NCBI RefSeq assembly: GCF_030317105.1
Contig: NZ_JASZYG010000021.1
Coordinates: forward strand, 1 to 64,000
Reading direction: 5' to 3'
Source: Variovorax brevis
GTDB taxonomy: Bacteria > Pseudomonadota > Gammaproteobacteria > Burkholderiales > Burkholderiaceae_C
DNA: 64,000 bases
Part shown: piece by piece, positions 26,996-36,379 of the stretch
Numbering within the stretch: the stretch's first letter is position 1
Layout: the number at the start of each line of letters is the position of its first letter
The notes under the pieces: generated by a model
What the model was told of the DNA's origin: nothing
What the model saw: the letters and a program-made list of their open reading frames with translations, nothing else
Database searches by the model: none
Translations under genes and position numbers: made by a program

Positions 26996-28120
26996 ATGAA
27001 CTTTCGCACTCGCCTTGTCGCCGCCGCAGCGGCGCTGGTCGCCTCCACCGCCGTCATCGCCGCGGGGCCGAATGTGGTCAGCGGCCCCGGCGAAAACCCC
27101 TCGTGCTTCAAGCCGTGGGACGCCAGCACCAAGTACTTCCAGTGGCCCGCCAAGAAGGGGCCGTACCGCATCGCGCTGGCCAACGGCTTCGTCGGCAACA
27201 CCTGGCGCATCCAGATGATCAAAATGGCCAAGGCCTATGCGGCCACGCCGGAGATGAAGGAGAACATCAAGGAGTTCAAGATCGTCTCGACCGGCACGGA
27301 CGTGGCGGCGCAGATCGCGGCCATCGACAACTTCATCAACTCGGGCTATGACGCCATCGTCACCATTGCGGTGAACCCGACGGCCTTCGCGCCCGTCATC
27401 AAGCGCGCCAATGCGGCGGGCGTGGTGGTGGTGCCCTTCGACAACGTGCTCGACAGCACGGAAGTGATGATGGTCAACGAGGACCAGACGGCGATGGGCA
27501 CGCTCTCCGGCGATTGGCTGGTCAAGAACATCCCGAGCAAGAGCGGCAAGCTGATCGAGGTGCGCGGCGTGCCGGGCAACTCGGTGGACCGCGATCGGCA
27601 CTTGGGCTTCCGCAAGGTGGTCGAGGCACCGGGCAACAAGTTCGAGGTGGTGGAAGTGGTCGGCAACTGGGACGACGGCACGGCGCAGAAGGCGGTGGCC
27701 GATGCGGTCGCGGTGCACAAGAACTTCGACGGCATGTTCGTGCAGGGCGGCTCCACCGGCGCGGTGCGCGCGCTGATCGATGCCAAGCACAAGATGATTC
27801 CGGTGGCTGGCGAGGCGGAGAACGGCTTCCGCAAGCTGTGCGCCGAGCGCGCCAAGGACGGGTTGCTGTGCACCTCGCTCGGACAGTCGCCGGGCCTGGT
27901 GGCGATCTCGATGAAGGCGGCCGTCGCGGCGCTGCAAGGCAAGGTGATGCCGCAGTTGATTTCAGTGCCGATCCCCACGGCGACGCATCCGAACTTCAAG
28001 GCGGGCGAAAACTACTTCCCGGACCTGACGGACAACTTCTTCACGACCAATGATTTCCCGCCCTGCGGTGTAAACCTCAAGGCCACCGACATCATGTCGA
28101 AGGACGAGAAGAACAACTGA
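26996..28120 (+). CDS. Sugar ABC transporter, periplasmic binding protein
   Basis: A 374-residue periplasmic solute-binding protein of the ribose/LacI-like (CUT2) type. The signal peptide is residues 1-23 (cleavage after VIAAG-like sequence). The mature domain has PYRIALANGFVGNTWRIQMI, and the later segment GTAQKAVADAVAVHKNFDGM is typical of the fold. ATG at 26996 follows AGGAGA. It is the first gene of an importer operon with the ATPase and two permeases. The sugar cannot be named; the downstream lactonase suggests an aldose oxidised through a lactone. Confidence 0.9.
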   Translation: MNFRTRLVAAAAALVASTAVIAAGPNVVSGPGENPSCFKPWDASTKYFQWPAKKGPYRIALANGFVGNTWRIQMIKMAKAYAATPEMKENIKEFKIVSTGTDVAAQIAAIDNFINSGYDAIVTIAVNPTAFAPVIKRANAAGVVVVPFDNVLDSTEVMMVNEDQTAMGTLSGDWLVKNIPSKSGKLIEVRGVPGNSVDRDRHLGFRKVVEAPGNKFEVVEVVGNWDDGTAQKAVADAVAVHKNFDGMFVQGGSTGAVRALIDAKHKMIPVAGEAENGFRKLCAERAKDGLLCTSLGQSPGLVAISMKAAVAALQGKVMPQLISVPIPTATHPNFKAGENYFPDLTDNFFTTNDFPPCGVNLKATDIMSKDEKNN

Positions 28121-28131
28121 CGCAACGCGAT

Positions 28132-29655
28132 TTGGATCCCATCCTCCAACTGGTCGACGTCTCCAAGCGCTATGGCGGCGTGCGCGCATTGGAGCGCGCG
28201 AAGTTCGCCTGCGCGCCGGGGCGCATCCACGCGCTGCTCGGCGAGAACGGCGCGGGCAAGTCGACGCTCATCAAGATGATGGCCGGCGTGGTGCAGCCGG
28301 ACGAGGGCCGCATCGTGCTGGAGGGAACGGAGCGCCGCTTCGCGCATCCGCAGGAGGCCGTCTCGGCCGGCATCGCGTGCATCTTCCAGGAGCTGTCGCT
28401 GATGCCGGACCTGAGCGTGGCGGACAACATCTGCATCACCAATCCGCCGCGCAGGTTCGGCCTGATCGACCGCAAGGCGCAGCGGCGCATCGCCGAGGCG
28501 GCACTCGCGCGGGCGGGCGCCGAAGGCATTCATCCGCTGGCGCCGGTGGGGAGCCTGTCGCTCTCCCGGCGGCAGATGGTCGAGATCGCAAAGGCGCTGG
28601 CGCGGGAGCCCAAGATCCTGATCCTCGACGAAGCCACTTCCGCCCTCACCGCCGCCGACGTGGAGCGCGTCTACACGCTGCTCAAGCGCCTGCGCAGCGA
28701 AGGCCTGGCCATCGTCTACATCTCGCACCGCATGAAGGAGATTGCGGACCTGGCGGACGACTGCTCGGTGTTCCGCAATGGCCAGCACGTGGCGACCTTC
28801 CAGGCCGGCACCAGGACCGACGCGCAGACCGTGGAGATGATGATCGGGCGCGACATTGCGCACGCGTTTCCGCCCAAGCCACCGCCGCGACCCGCCACCG
28901 AAACGGCCGCGCCGTCGCTCGACGTGCGCGGCCTGTCGTGGAATGGCCGGCTGCATGACATCGAACTGGTGGCGCGCCCCGGCGAGATCGTCGGCCTCGG
29001 CGGGCTCGACGGCCAAGGCCAGCGCGAATTCTTCCTGGCGCTGTTTGGCGTGCTGCGCGGCGTGAGCGGGGAGGTGCGCCTGGACGGCAAGCCCGTCAGC
29101 GTGAAGAGCCCCCGCATGGCCAAGCGCGAGGACATCGGCATCGCTTTGGTGCCCGAAGACCGCAAGACCGACGGCCTGATGCTGCCCATGTCCGTGCGCG
29201 ACAACCTGAGCTTTGCCGCGCTGGAGCGCCTGAGCCGCGCCGGTGTCGTCATCGCGTCCGAGGAAGACAAGGCCACCGGCGACATGGTGCGCAAGCTCTC
29301 CATCAAGGCGCCGGAGTTGAGCGATGCGGTGGGCACGCTGTCGGGCGGCAACCAGCAGAAGGTGGTCATCGCCAAGTGGCTGATGAACACGCCGCGCATC
29401 ATCCTGCTGAGCGACCCGACGCGCGGCATCGACGTCGGCACCAAGCAGGAGATGTACGTGCTGCTGCGCCGCCTCGCGGACGAGGGCGCGGCGGTGCTGC
29501 TCTATTCGACCGACTATGCAGAACTCATCGGCTGCTGCGACCGCGTGGCCGTGTTCTTCGACGGCCGCATCGTGCGCTGGCTGGCCGGCGCCGAACTGAC
29601 CGAGCACGCGCTGGTGTCCAGCGCGCTCAATCTCACGACGGAGGCGGTGCACTGA
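28132..29655 (+). CDS. Sugar ABC transporter, ATP-binding protein (two ATPase domains)
   Basis: A 507-residue double ATPase as in RbsA/XylG. The first domain has Walker A GENGAGKST, a degenerate signature (SLSLSRRQMVEIAKAL) and Walker B LILDEATSAL. The second has the usual degenerate Walker A (GLDGQGQREFF), signature LSGGNQQKVVIAKWL and DPTRGIDVG. The start appears to be TTG at 28132, 11 bases after the binding-protein stop; no better start is near. The stop overlaps the next ATG by one base. Confidence 0.93.
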   Translation: MDPILQLVDVSKRYGGVRALERAKFACAPGRIHALLGENGAGKSTLIKMMAGVVQPDEGRIVLEGTERRFAHPQEAVSAGIACIFQELSLMPDLSVADNICITNPPRRFGLIDRKAQRRIAEAALARAGAEGIHPLAPVGSLSLSRRQMVEIAKALAREPKILILDEATSALTAADVERVYTLLKRLRSEGLAIVYISHRMKEIADLADDCSVFRNGQHVATFQAGTRTDAQTVEMMIGRDIAHAFPPKPPPRPATETAAPSLDVRGLSWNGRLHDIELVARPGEIVGLGGLDGQGQREFFLALFGVLRGVSGEVRLDGKPVSVKSPRMAKREDIGIALVPEDRKTDGLMLPMSVRDNLSFAALERLSRAGVVIASEEDKATGDMVRKLSIKAPELSDAVGTLSGGNQQKVVIAKWLMNTPRIILLSDPTRGIDVGTKQEMYVLLRRLADEGAAVLLYSTDYAELIGCCDRVAVFFDGRIVRWLAGAELTEHALVSSALNLTTEAVH

Positions 29656-30635
29656 TGTCCGACTGGCGCTTCCATCTGCGCGAACACCGCGGTGCCTACG
29701 CCGCGTTCGCGATGTTCGTCCTGATCTTCGCGCTCTACATCACCAAGCATCAATCGGGCTGGACCGTTCCTGTGCTCACGACCGCGACCAACAAGGGCGT
29801 GCTGCTCGCCATCGTCGCCATGGCGCAGACCTTGCCGGTGCTGACCTCGGGCATCGACCTGTCGGTGGGCATGGTGTTCGTGCTGGCCAACTGCCTGGCC
29901 TCGCACCTCGTCGTGGGCACGCCCTTGCAGGCGGCGGTGGGTGTGGTCGTGGTGCTGGGCGTGGGTGCGCTGTGCGGCTGGATCAACGGCGCGATCATCG
30001 TCTACGGCAGGTTGCAGCCGATCATCACGACACTGGCGACGGGCACGATTTACTTCGGCATCGCGCTGGGCTTGCGGCCAGTGCCGGGCGGCGACGTGTA
30101 CGCCGGCCTCGCGGATGCCCTGACCGGCGCGTTGCCCGGCGGCGTGCCGACGATGCTGGTGGTCTTGCTGGCGGTGGTGCTGCTGGTCTGGGTGCCCTAC
30201 CGGCGCTCGGCCATCGGTCGCGCGGCACTGGCCATCGGCTCGGCCGAGGGGGCGGCCTACATGTCGGGTGTGAACATCGGGCGCACCAAGCTCGTCACGT
30301 ACACGCTGGCCGGATTGCTCGCGGCCATCGGCGGGCTGCTGCTGACTTTCGTGACCTACTCAGGCGAGGCCTCGTCGGCCATCGGGGGTGTGTACACGCT
30401 CAACTCGATTGCCGCAGTGGTCATCGGCGGGACGTCGCTGGCAGGTGGTGCGGGCAGCGCCATCGGCTCGGTGTTCGGCGCGCTGGTGCTGCGCACCATC
30501 GGCGACCTGCTCTTTGTCTTCGACCTCGAGCCGCTGTGGCAGCCACTGTTCCAGGGCGTCATTCTTCTCACGGCCGTGAGCCTGGGCGCGCTGCAGTTGC
30601 TCAAGGTCAGCAATCGACTGGACCTGTTCAAGTGA
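29655..30635 (+). CDS. Sugar ABC transporter permease 1
   Basis: A 326-residue inner-membrane permease of the ribose/branched-chain type with roughly eight to ten hydrophobic segments. The hallmark GIDLSVGMVFVLANCLASHL follows the second segment, and GGTSLAGGAGSAIGSVFGAL is the conserved cytoplasmic loop that meets the ATPase. ATG overlaps the ATPase stop (TGATG). The next permease overlaps its end by four bases (GTGA), so the genes are translationally coupled. Confidence 0.92.
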   Translation: MSDWRFHLREHRGAYAAFAMFVLIFALYITKHQSGWTVPVLTTATNKGVLLAIVAMAQTLPVLTSGIDLSVGMVFVLANCLASHLVVGTPLQAAVGVVVVLGVGALCGWINGAIIVYGRLQPIITTLATGTIYFGIALGLRPVPGGDVYAGLADALTGALPGGVPTMLVVLLAVVLLVWVPYRRSAIGRAALAIGSAEGAAYMSGVNIGRTKLVTYTLAGLLAAIGGLLLTFVTYSGEASSAIGGVYTLNSIAAVVIGGTSLAGGAGSAIGSVFGALVLRTIGDLLFVFDLEPLWQPLFQGVILLTAVSLGALQLLKVSNRLDLFK

Positions 30636-31600
30636 CGGAGCTCGCCCTTCGATTGAAGCGCTCCGGCCAGTTGCCGGTGATTGCCGCGGCGGCCTGCACC
30701 GTCGCGCTGCTGCTCATCGGCAGCCTTTATTCGAAGAACTTTCTCTCGGCGGAATACCTGCTGCTGCAATTGCAGATCGCATCCTTCCTCGGCATCGTGG
30801 CGACGGGCGCGATGCTGGTGATCCTGCTGGGCGGCATCGACCTGTCGGTGCCGTGGATCGTCACCGTGGGTGGCGTGATGTCGGCCGCCGCTGCCGGTTG
30901 GTGGGGGCAGACTGGCGAGATGCTGGCCATTCCCTTCGGCATCTTCTGCGGATGCGTGCTGGGCGCGGTCAATGGCATCGGCGTGGCTTATCTTCGCGTG
31001 CCGTCGATGATCTTCACGCTGGGAATCAACGCGGTGGCGCAGGGGCTGATCGTGGTGCAGACCGGCGGCTTCGCGCCGCAAGACCGTTCGACGGCGGCCA
31101 TGCACCTCATTGCCACGGGGCGTTCGTTCTTCGGCATTCCCAACGCGCTTCTGGTGTGGGCCGTGATCGGCGGCCTCACCATGTTCATGCTCCACCGCAG
31201 CACGCTGGGCCGCGCGATCTACGCGGTCGGCAACCGGGAGCGCGCGGCTTACCTGTCGGGCATCAACACGCGCTGGGTCACGCTGCTGTGCTTCACCATT
31301 GCCGGCGCCTGTTCGGCGGCGGCGGGCGTGCTGCTGACGGGCTACTCCACCAAGGCCTACCAGGCGATGGGCGACGCCTATCTGCTGCCCGCCATTGCGG
31401 CGGTGGTGCTGGGGGGCACCAACATCCTCGGCGGGCGCGGCTCGTACCTGGGCACTGTGGTGGGTGTCATGCTCATCACGCTGTTGCAATCCATCCTCTC
31501 GGTGATGCAAATTCCGGAGATGGGCAGGCAGGTCACCTATGGCGTCGTGATCATCGCGATGTTGCTGGTGTACGGGCGCGGCCAGCGGCATTCGCAATAG
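30632..31600 (+). CDS. Sugar ABC transporter permease 2
   Basis: A 322-residue second permease of the same family (GGIDLSVPWIVTVGGVMSAA; later VVLGGTNILGGRGSYLGTVV). GTG start at 30632 inside the stop of permease 1. Two different permeases imply a heterodimeric channel, whereas the classic ribose system uses a homodimer. It is followed after 41 bases by the lactonase gene. Confidence 0.91.
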   Translation: MTELALRLKRSGQLPVIAAAACTVALLLIGSLYSKNFLSAEYLLLQLQIASFLGIVATGAMLVILLGGIDLSVPWIVTVGGVMSAAAAGWWGQTGEMLAIPFGIFCGCVLGAVNGIGVAYLRVPSMIFTLGINAVAQGLIVVQTGGFAPQDRSTAAMHLIATGRSFFGIPNALLVWAVIGGLTMFMLHRSTLGRAIYAVGNRERAAYLSGINTRWVTLLCFTIAGACSAAAGVLLTGYSTKAYQAMGDAYLLPAIAAVVLGGTNILGGRGSYLGTVVGVMLITLLQSILSVMQIPEMGRQVTYGVVIIAMLLVYGRGQRHSQ

Positions 31601-31641
31601 ACACAAGACATCCAACAACAAGACCTGAAAGGAGCGCTTCG

Positions 31642-32577
31642 ATGGCCCTTGACCTCACCCCGAGCTTCGAAGTGATCGACGATCGCTTTCGCAAGTACGC
31701 CTTTGGCAATGTGCACCTCGAAAAGCTCTTCACGGGCTGCCGCTGGGCCGAAGGGCCGGCGTGGTTTGCGGCGGGGCGCTACCTGGTGTGGTCCGACATT
31801 CCCAACGACCGCATGATGCGCTGGGACGAAACCGATGGATCGGTTTCGGTGTTCCGCCAGCCGGCGATGAACACCAACGGCCACACGGTGGACCGCGAGG
31901 GCCGGCTGGTGTCGTGCGAGCACCGCGGGCGCTGTGTGTCGCGGGTCGGCTTTGACGGCAAGCGCACCGTGCTGGCTTCGCACTTCGAGGGCAAGCGATT
32001 CAACTCGCCCAACGATGTGGTGGTGAAGTCCGATGGCAGCATCTGGTTCAGCGACCCGAGCTACGGCATCGACAGCGACTACGAAGGCGACGCATCGCCC
32101 AACGAAATCGGCGACCAGTGCGTCTACTGCATCGAGCCCGACCTGAGCGTGGTGACGCGCGTTTCCAGCGGATTCGTGCAGCCCAACGGACTGGCGTTTT
32201 CACCGGACGAAAGCCTGCTGTACGTGGCGGACACCGGCGAGACGCACGTGCCCAACGGCCCGCATCACATCCGCCGCTTCCGCGTGGGCGCCGATGGCCG
32301 CAGCGTGAGCGGCGGCGAAGTCTTTGCCGAGTGCACCGCCGGGCTGTTCGACGGCTTTCGCATCGACGTGCACGGCAACCTATGGACGAGCGCCTTCGAC
32401 GGCGTGCACTGCTACACCCCTGAAGGGGACCTCATCGGAAAGATCAAGGTGCCCGAGGTCGTGGCCAACGTCTGCTTCGGCGGCCCCAAGCTCAATCGCC
32501 TGTTCATCTGCGGCACGACTTCGCTTTATTCGGTGTACCTCAACACGCGAGGCGCCACGCGTCCTGCGGCCGTTTAG
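31642..32577 (+). CDS. SMP-30/gluconolactonase/LRE family lactonase
   Basis: A 311-residue six-bladed beta-propeller enzyme that likely hydrolyses a sugar lactone with a divalent metal. Visible signatures are CRWAEGPAWF (metal-binding Glu), RFNSPNDVVVKSDGSIWFSD, QPNGLAFSPDESLLYVADT and DGFRIDVHGNLWTS. AAAGGAG precedes the ATG. Placed last in the importer operon, it would act on a lactone formed from the imported sugar, although no sugar dehydrogenase is encoded beside it. Its stop overlaps the convergent phospholipase gene by four bases. Confidence 0.9.
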   Translation: MALDLTPSFEVIDDRFRKYAFGNVHLEKLFTGCRWAEGPAWFAAGRYLVWSDIPNDRMMRWDETDGSVSVFRQPAMNTNGHTVDREGRLVSCEHRGRCVSRVGFDGKRTVLASHFEGKRFNSPNDVVVKSDGSIWFSDPSYGIDSDYEGDASPNEIGDQCVYCIEPDLSVVTRVSSGFVQPNGLAFSPDESLLYVADTGETHVPNGPHHIRRFRVGADGRSVSGGEVFAECTAGLFDGFRIDVHGNLWTSAFDGVHCYTPEGDLIGKIKVPEVVANVCFGGPKLNRLFICGTTSLYSVYLNTRGATRPAAV

Positions 32578-33803
32578 AAATCCACAAGGCTCAGGCCGAC
32601 GCTCAGCACCGTGCGGTTGCGGTTGTAGTCGATCAGTGTGTCGCCGTAGCCGTTGAACAGCTGCATGTGGAAGCGCAGGTTGCTCTTGGCCGGGCCGAGG
32701 GCCCGCAGCCATTCGAGCCGCTGAGAGCCCTTGCCGAAGGCGCGCACGGTGAGGCCGACCGAGTTCCTCTCGTCAACGTTCCACCATCCGGCAATTTCGG
32801 CCTTGCCGATGTAGTCGACGATGTCCGGGTTGTCGTCTTTCTCCGGGTCCTCTTCGATGCGCTTCCAGACGCGCGCCGTGATGTGGAAGCGGTCCTCCAG
32901 TTCGACGCCGCCCATCAGGTAGACGCGGTTCCAGCTGCGCGACAGCGGCAGGCTCTGCCCGTTGGACTGGTGCGCAATGCCCGCACCCGCATAACGCCAG
33001 CGCCAGCCGCCGGGCAGCTGGATGTCGGTGGGGTAGACGTACATCATCTCGGGCTCGTGGTCCGTCGTACGGAACGGGCGCGACAGCGCGCCGTTGAACA
33101 CTTGCCATGTCGACTGCAGCGAATAGCCGAACCACAGCGAATCCATGCGCGACTCGCCGCGCGTGAGGAGGCCCTCCGCGACCTTGGTGCGCAGCGAAAG
33201 GTTCAGTCGCATCTCGTTGGACTGGTAGTCCACCGGCGTACCCGTATGGTTCGGCGACGGCGAGGTGGGCACCTGCGGCTTTTCGGTTGCCGCGCCAAAG
33301 GAGATGTCGAGCGGGCGATAGCCGCGCAGGCCGAAGGTGCCGCAATTGGTCCCGGCTTCGAGCTCCCAGAATCTTGAAAGGGTGGAGTACTGCTGGTCGC
33401 GGCAGCCCTCGTCCGTCGCGACGGAGACCACGCGCGTGGCCGGGATGCTGGCATCAACGGGCGGCGCCGGCTTGTCGTCGGGATGCGTCGATGCGAGTGC
33501 CGGCGGCGCGGGTGGCACTGCCGAAGCTGGCAGCGTTTGCTGCTGCGCCCAGCGGTCGAAGCATGCCAGGCGTGCGTCCTTGTTGTCGGCCAGGCGCTGG
33601 CACTGTTGCCAGGTCAGCTGGTCGTCCGCCAATGGACTGGCGGGCTTGAGTGTCGTTTGCGCCTGCGCCTGGCAGGCAAGAACCGCAAGGGCCAGTCCTG
33701 TCGAGAGGGCGACGCCACGCGCAGGCGCGCGCCACGTCAATTCCACTGACCCGTCTTGCGAAGCACGAAGGGACGCGTGCTGTCGTCGGAGGCTTTTCTC
33801 CAT
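32574..33803 (-). CDS. pldA: Outer membrane phospholipase A (OMPLA)
   Basis: A calcium-dependent phospholipase in the outer membrane. The C-terminal half is the 12-stranded barrel with catalytic triad residues His278, Ser280 (HQSNGQS) and Asn292 (NRVYL), with the same 14-residue His-Asn spacing as E. coli OMPLA; it ends in Phe, as barrel proteins do. The N-terminal half (about 40-150) is a Pro/Ala-rich extension. With ATG at 33803, supported by AAAGG, the gene overlaps the upstream one by 67 bases. A GTG at 33746 would give a shorter signal peptide and a 10-base overlap. Confidence 0.9.
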   Translation of the reverse strand: MEKSLRRQHASLRASQDGSVELTWRAPARGVALSTGLALAVLACQAQAQTTLKPASPLADDQLTWQQCQRLADNKDARLACFDRWAQQQTLPASAVPPAPPALASTHPDDKPAPPVDASIPATRVVSVATDEGCRDQQYSTLSRFWELEAGTNCGTFGLRGYRPLDISFGAATEKPQVPTSPSPNHTGTPVDYQSNEMRLNLSLRTKVAEGLLTRGESRMDSLWFGYSLQSTWQVFNGALSRPFRTTDHEPEMMYVYPTDIQLPGGWRWRYAGAGIAHQSNGQSLPLSRSWNRVYLMGGVELEDRFHITARVWKRIEEDPEKDDNPDIVDYIGKAEIAGWWNVDERNSVGLTVRAFGKGSQRLEWLRALGPAKSNLRFHMQLFNGYGDTLIDYNRNRTVLSVGLSLVDF

Positions 33804-34189
33804 GTGCCTTTGAATTCCTTCCCGCAAGTGCCCGGCGTCGTGTCGCCGGACCAGCTTGCGTCGATGCTTTGTCCGTCCTGCGATTCGTCCAGGGCGAGCA
33901 ATCCATCGGTATCGATATCGCCTGCCAATCGGGCAGGGGGCTTTCCGGCGCGCTGGATGGTGCCGCGCACGCCGTCGTAGTCGGGATGCTTTTCGAGCAC
34001 CACCGTTGCAATGCCGGGGACGCCGTCGAAGGTCGCGTCCCAAGTGCCGTAGAGCGCCTGCATCGGCAGGTCTTTTGCGCTCGCCGGGCAATCGGCGGCG
34101 GGCGGCTTGGGCGCCGCGATCTGGGCGCAAGCGGACACGGCAAGCAGCCACGCCATGACCAGCGCCAGGGAAATCCGCGTGGCCTTCAT
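33737..34189 (-). CDS. Small secreted protein of unknown function
   Basis: A 150-residue protein with a signal peptide (MKATRISLALVMAWLLAVSA) whose next residue is Cys in SACAQ, so it may be a lipoprotein. The mature part has LYGTWDATFDGVPGIATVVL and GTCGKEFKGTWRK, suggesting a small beta-rich domain with a disulfide. I do not recognise a family. It overlaps the helicase stop by ATGA and pldA at its 3' end, so the three genes probably form one transcript. Confidence 0.75.
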   Translation of the reverse strand: MKATRISLALVMAWLLAVSACAQIAAPKPPAADCPASAKDLPMQALYGTWDATFDGVPGIATVVLEKHPDYDGVRGTIQRAGKPPARLAGDIDTDGLLALDESQDGQSIDASWSGDTTPGTCGKEFKGTWRKASDDSTRPFVLRKTGQWN

Positions 34190-36267
34190 GGGGTGGTGGG
34201 CGCTGCCGCGGCCGCAGCGGCGGTGTCGGCTGCGCGTTTGGCGAACTCGGCGCGCAGTGCCTTGAGTTTCTCGCGCGGATCTTCTTTCACGGTGGTCTTG
34301 TCCAGGCCCATCTCGGCGATGAAGCGGCTGGGCTGCGCCGCCACCATCTCACGGCCCTTCTTGCGCTTGCGCGTCCAGCTCACGGCCAGGCTTCGCTGAG
34401 CCCGCGTGATGCCCACGTACATGAGGCGTCGCTCTTCCTGCAGGCGCTCGGTGACGCTCTCGGCCACCTTTTCCTGGCGGCCCTCGTCATCGTCGAGCTT
34501 GAAGGGCAACAGGCCTTCGTTGGCACCGATCAGCATCACGTGCGGCCATTCGAGACCCTTGGAGGCATGCAGTGTCGACAGCGTGACGACGTTCTGGTCC
34601 TGCTCGCGTTCGCTGATGGTGGAGAGCAGCGAAATCGTCTGCGCCACTTCCAGCAGGTTCTTGGTTTCGCTGACGGTGTTGGCGCCCGATGCGTCGTCGA
34701 TCTGGCCGCCGCAGCGTTGCGCCATCCAGTCGCAGAACTCCATCACGTTGGTCCAGCGGCTGGCAGCGGCCGTCTCGCTCTCTTCACCGTCGTACAGGTG
34801 CTTCTCGTACTCGATTTCCTTGAGCCAGTTGTTCAGGAAAGTGCGCGCGTTCTCGGCGCCTTCGGTGCGCTTGGCGCTGTATTCGAGGTAGTTGATGTAG
34901 CGGCCGAACTCGTTCAGGCCCTCGAGCGCGCGCTTGGGTATCACGCTGGGCAGCGAGTGGCTGAAGAGCGCTTCAAAGAGGCTCAGCTTGTATTGCGTGG
35001 CGAACACGCCCAGGCTTTGCAGCGTGGTGTGGCCGATGCCGCGCTTGGGCGTGGTGATTGCCCGCAGGAAGGCCGGGTCGTCGTCGTTGTTGACCCACAG
35101 GCGAAACCAGCCGCACAGGTCCTTGATCTCGGCGCGGTCGAAGAAGCTCTGTCCGCCGGAGACCTTGTAGGGCACCTGCGCCTTGCGCAAAGCCTGTTCG
35201 AACACGCGCGCCTGGTGATTGGCGCGGTAGAGGATCGCGAAGTCGCGAAATTCCTTGTGCTGCGAGGTTTCGCGCAGGCTGACGATGCGCGCCACGGCGC
35301 GCTCGGCTTCATGCACTTCGGTGTCCGCATCGACCACCCGCACCGGCTCGCCTTCGCCCAGTTCGCTGAACAGTGTCTTGGGAAAGAGCTTCGGGTTCGG
35401 CCCGATCACGTTGTTGGCCGCACGCAGGATGGCGCTGGTGCTCCGGTAGTTCTGCTCGAGCTTGACGACCTTGAGGGTGGGGTAGTCGACGGGCAACTTT
35501 TTCAGGTTGTCCAGCGTGGCGCCGCGCCAGCCGTAGATCGACTGGTCGTCGTCGCCCACAGCCGTGAAGTGGCCGCGCGTGCCCACGATGGCCTTGAGCA
35601 CTTCGTACTGCGTGGCGTTGGTGTCCTGGTATTCGTCGACCAGCACATGGCCGAGCGCGGCCTGCCATTTCGCGCGCACCTGATCATGGTCTTTCAACAG
35701 CTTGAGCGGCATGCCGATCAAGTCGTCGAAGTCCACGCTCTGGTAGGCCGTCAGCCGCTCTTCATAGCGCGCCATGATGCGCGCGATGATGCGTTCGTTG
35801 TCGTCCGCCGCCTGCGCTTCGGCCTGTTCGGAATTCAGGCCCATGTTCTTCCACTTGCTGATCGTCCACTGCCAGATGCGCGCAGTGGCCGCGTCGGTCG
35901 TGCCGCCAGCGTCTTTCAGGATCTTGGTGACGTCATCTGCGTCGAGGATGCTGAATGCGGGCTTCAGGCCGAGCACCGCCCCGTCTTCGCGCATCATGCG
36001 CACGCCCAGTGCGTGAAAGGTGCACACCACCACGTGCTTGGCGTCGCGCCCGATCAATCCCTTGGCGCGCTCGCGCATTTCCGCCGCCGCCTTGTTCGTG
36101 AAGGTGATGGCCGCGATGCGCTTGGGCTCAAGGCCGGCCTGGATCAGCCGGGCGATCTTGTGCGTGATGACGCGCGTTTTGCCGGAGCCCGCACCTGCCA
36201 GAACCAGGCAGGGTCCGTTGAGGTAGTTGACAGCTTCCAGTTGCGAAAGATTGAGACCGGCAGACAT
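34186..36267 (-). CDS. rep: Rep-type ATP-dependent DNA helicase (UvrD family)
   Basis: A 693-residue superfamily 1A helicase acting 3' to 5', closest in pattern to Rep, which helps replication forks pass bound proteins. Walker A GAGSGKT is at 25-31. Other motifs are TFTNKAAAEM, LVDEYQDTN (Walker B), GDDDQSIYGWRGA, LEQNYRST, TLHASKGLEW and YVGITRAQ. Length matches Rep (about 670-690) better than UvrD (about 720-780). The stop overlaps the small secreted-protein gene downstream. Confidence 0.9.
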   Translation of the reverse strand: MSAGLNLSQLEAVNYLNGPCLVLAGAGSGKTRVITHKIARLIQAGLEPKRIAAITFTNKAAAEMRERAKGLIGRDAKHVVVCTFHALGVRMMREDGAVLGLKPAFSILDADDVTKILKDAGGTTDAATARIWQWTISKWKNMGLNSEQAEAQAADDNERIIARIMARYEERLTAYQSVDFDDLIGMPLKLLKDHDQVRAKWQAALGHVLVDEYQDTNATQYEVLKAIVGTRGHFTAVGDDDQSIYGWRGATLDNLKKLPVDYPTLKVVKLEQNYRSTSAILRAANNVIGPNPKLFPKTLFSELGEGEPVRVVDADTEVHEAERAVARIVSLRETSQHKEFRDFAILYRANHQARVFEQALRKAQVPYKVSGGQSFFDRAEIKDLCGWFRLWVNNDDDPAFLRAITTPKRGIGHTTLQSLGVFATQYKLSLFEALFSHSLPSVIPKRALEGLNEFGRYINYLEYSAKRTEGAENARTFLNNWLKEIEYEKHLYDGEESETAAASRWTNVMEFCDWMAQRCGGQIDDASGANTVSETKNLLEVAQTISLLSTISEREQDQNVVTLSTLHASKGLEWPHVMLIGANEGLLPFKLDDDEGRQEKVAESVTERLQEERRLMYVGITRAQRSLAVSWTRKRKKGREMVAAQPSRFIAEMGLDKTTVKEDPREKLKALRAEFAKRAADTAAAAAAAPTTP

Positions 36268-36379
36268 TCAAAAAAACAGGGGCGGCGCGAGGCGAAACAG
36301 CGGGGAAGCGGGTGATCATACGGGGGGTCCCCCTCCCAATTGCCCCGATGCCGTAGGACGCGGCGACAATTCCCCGCCA

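Noticed and set aside
28012..29652. 546-codon leftward frame opposite the sugar ATPase
   Set aside because: Shadow of a certain ABC ATPase gene.
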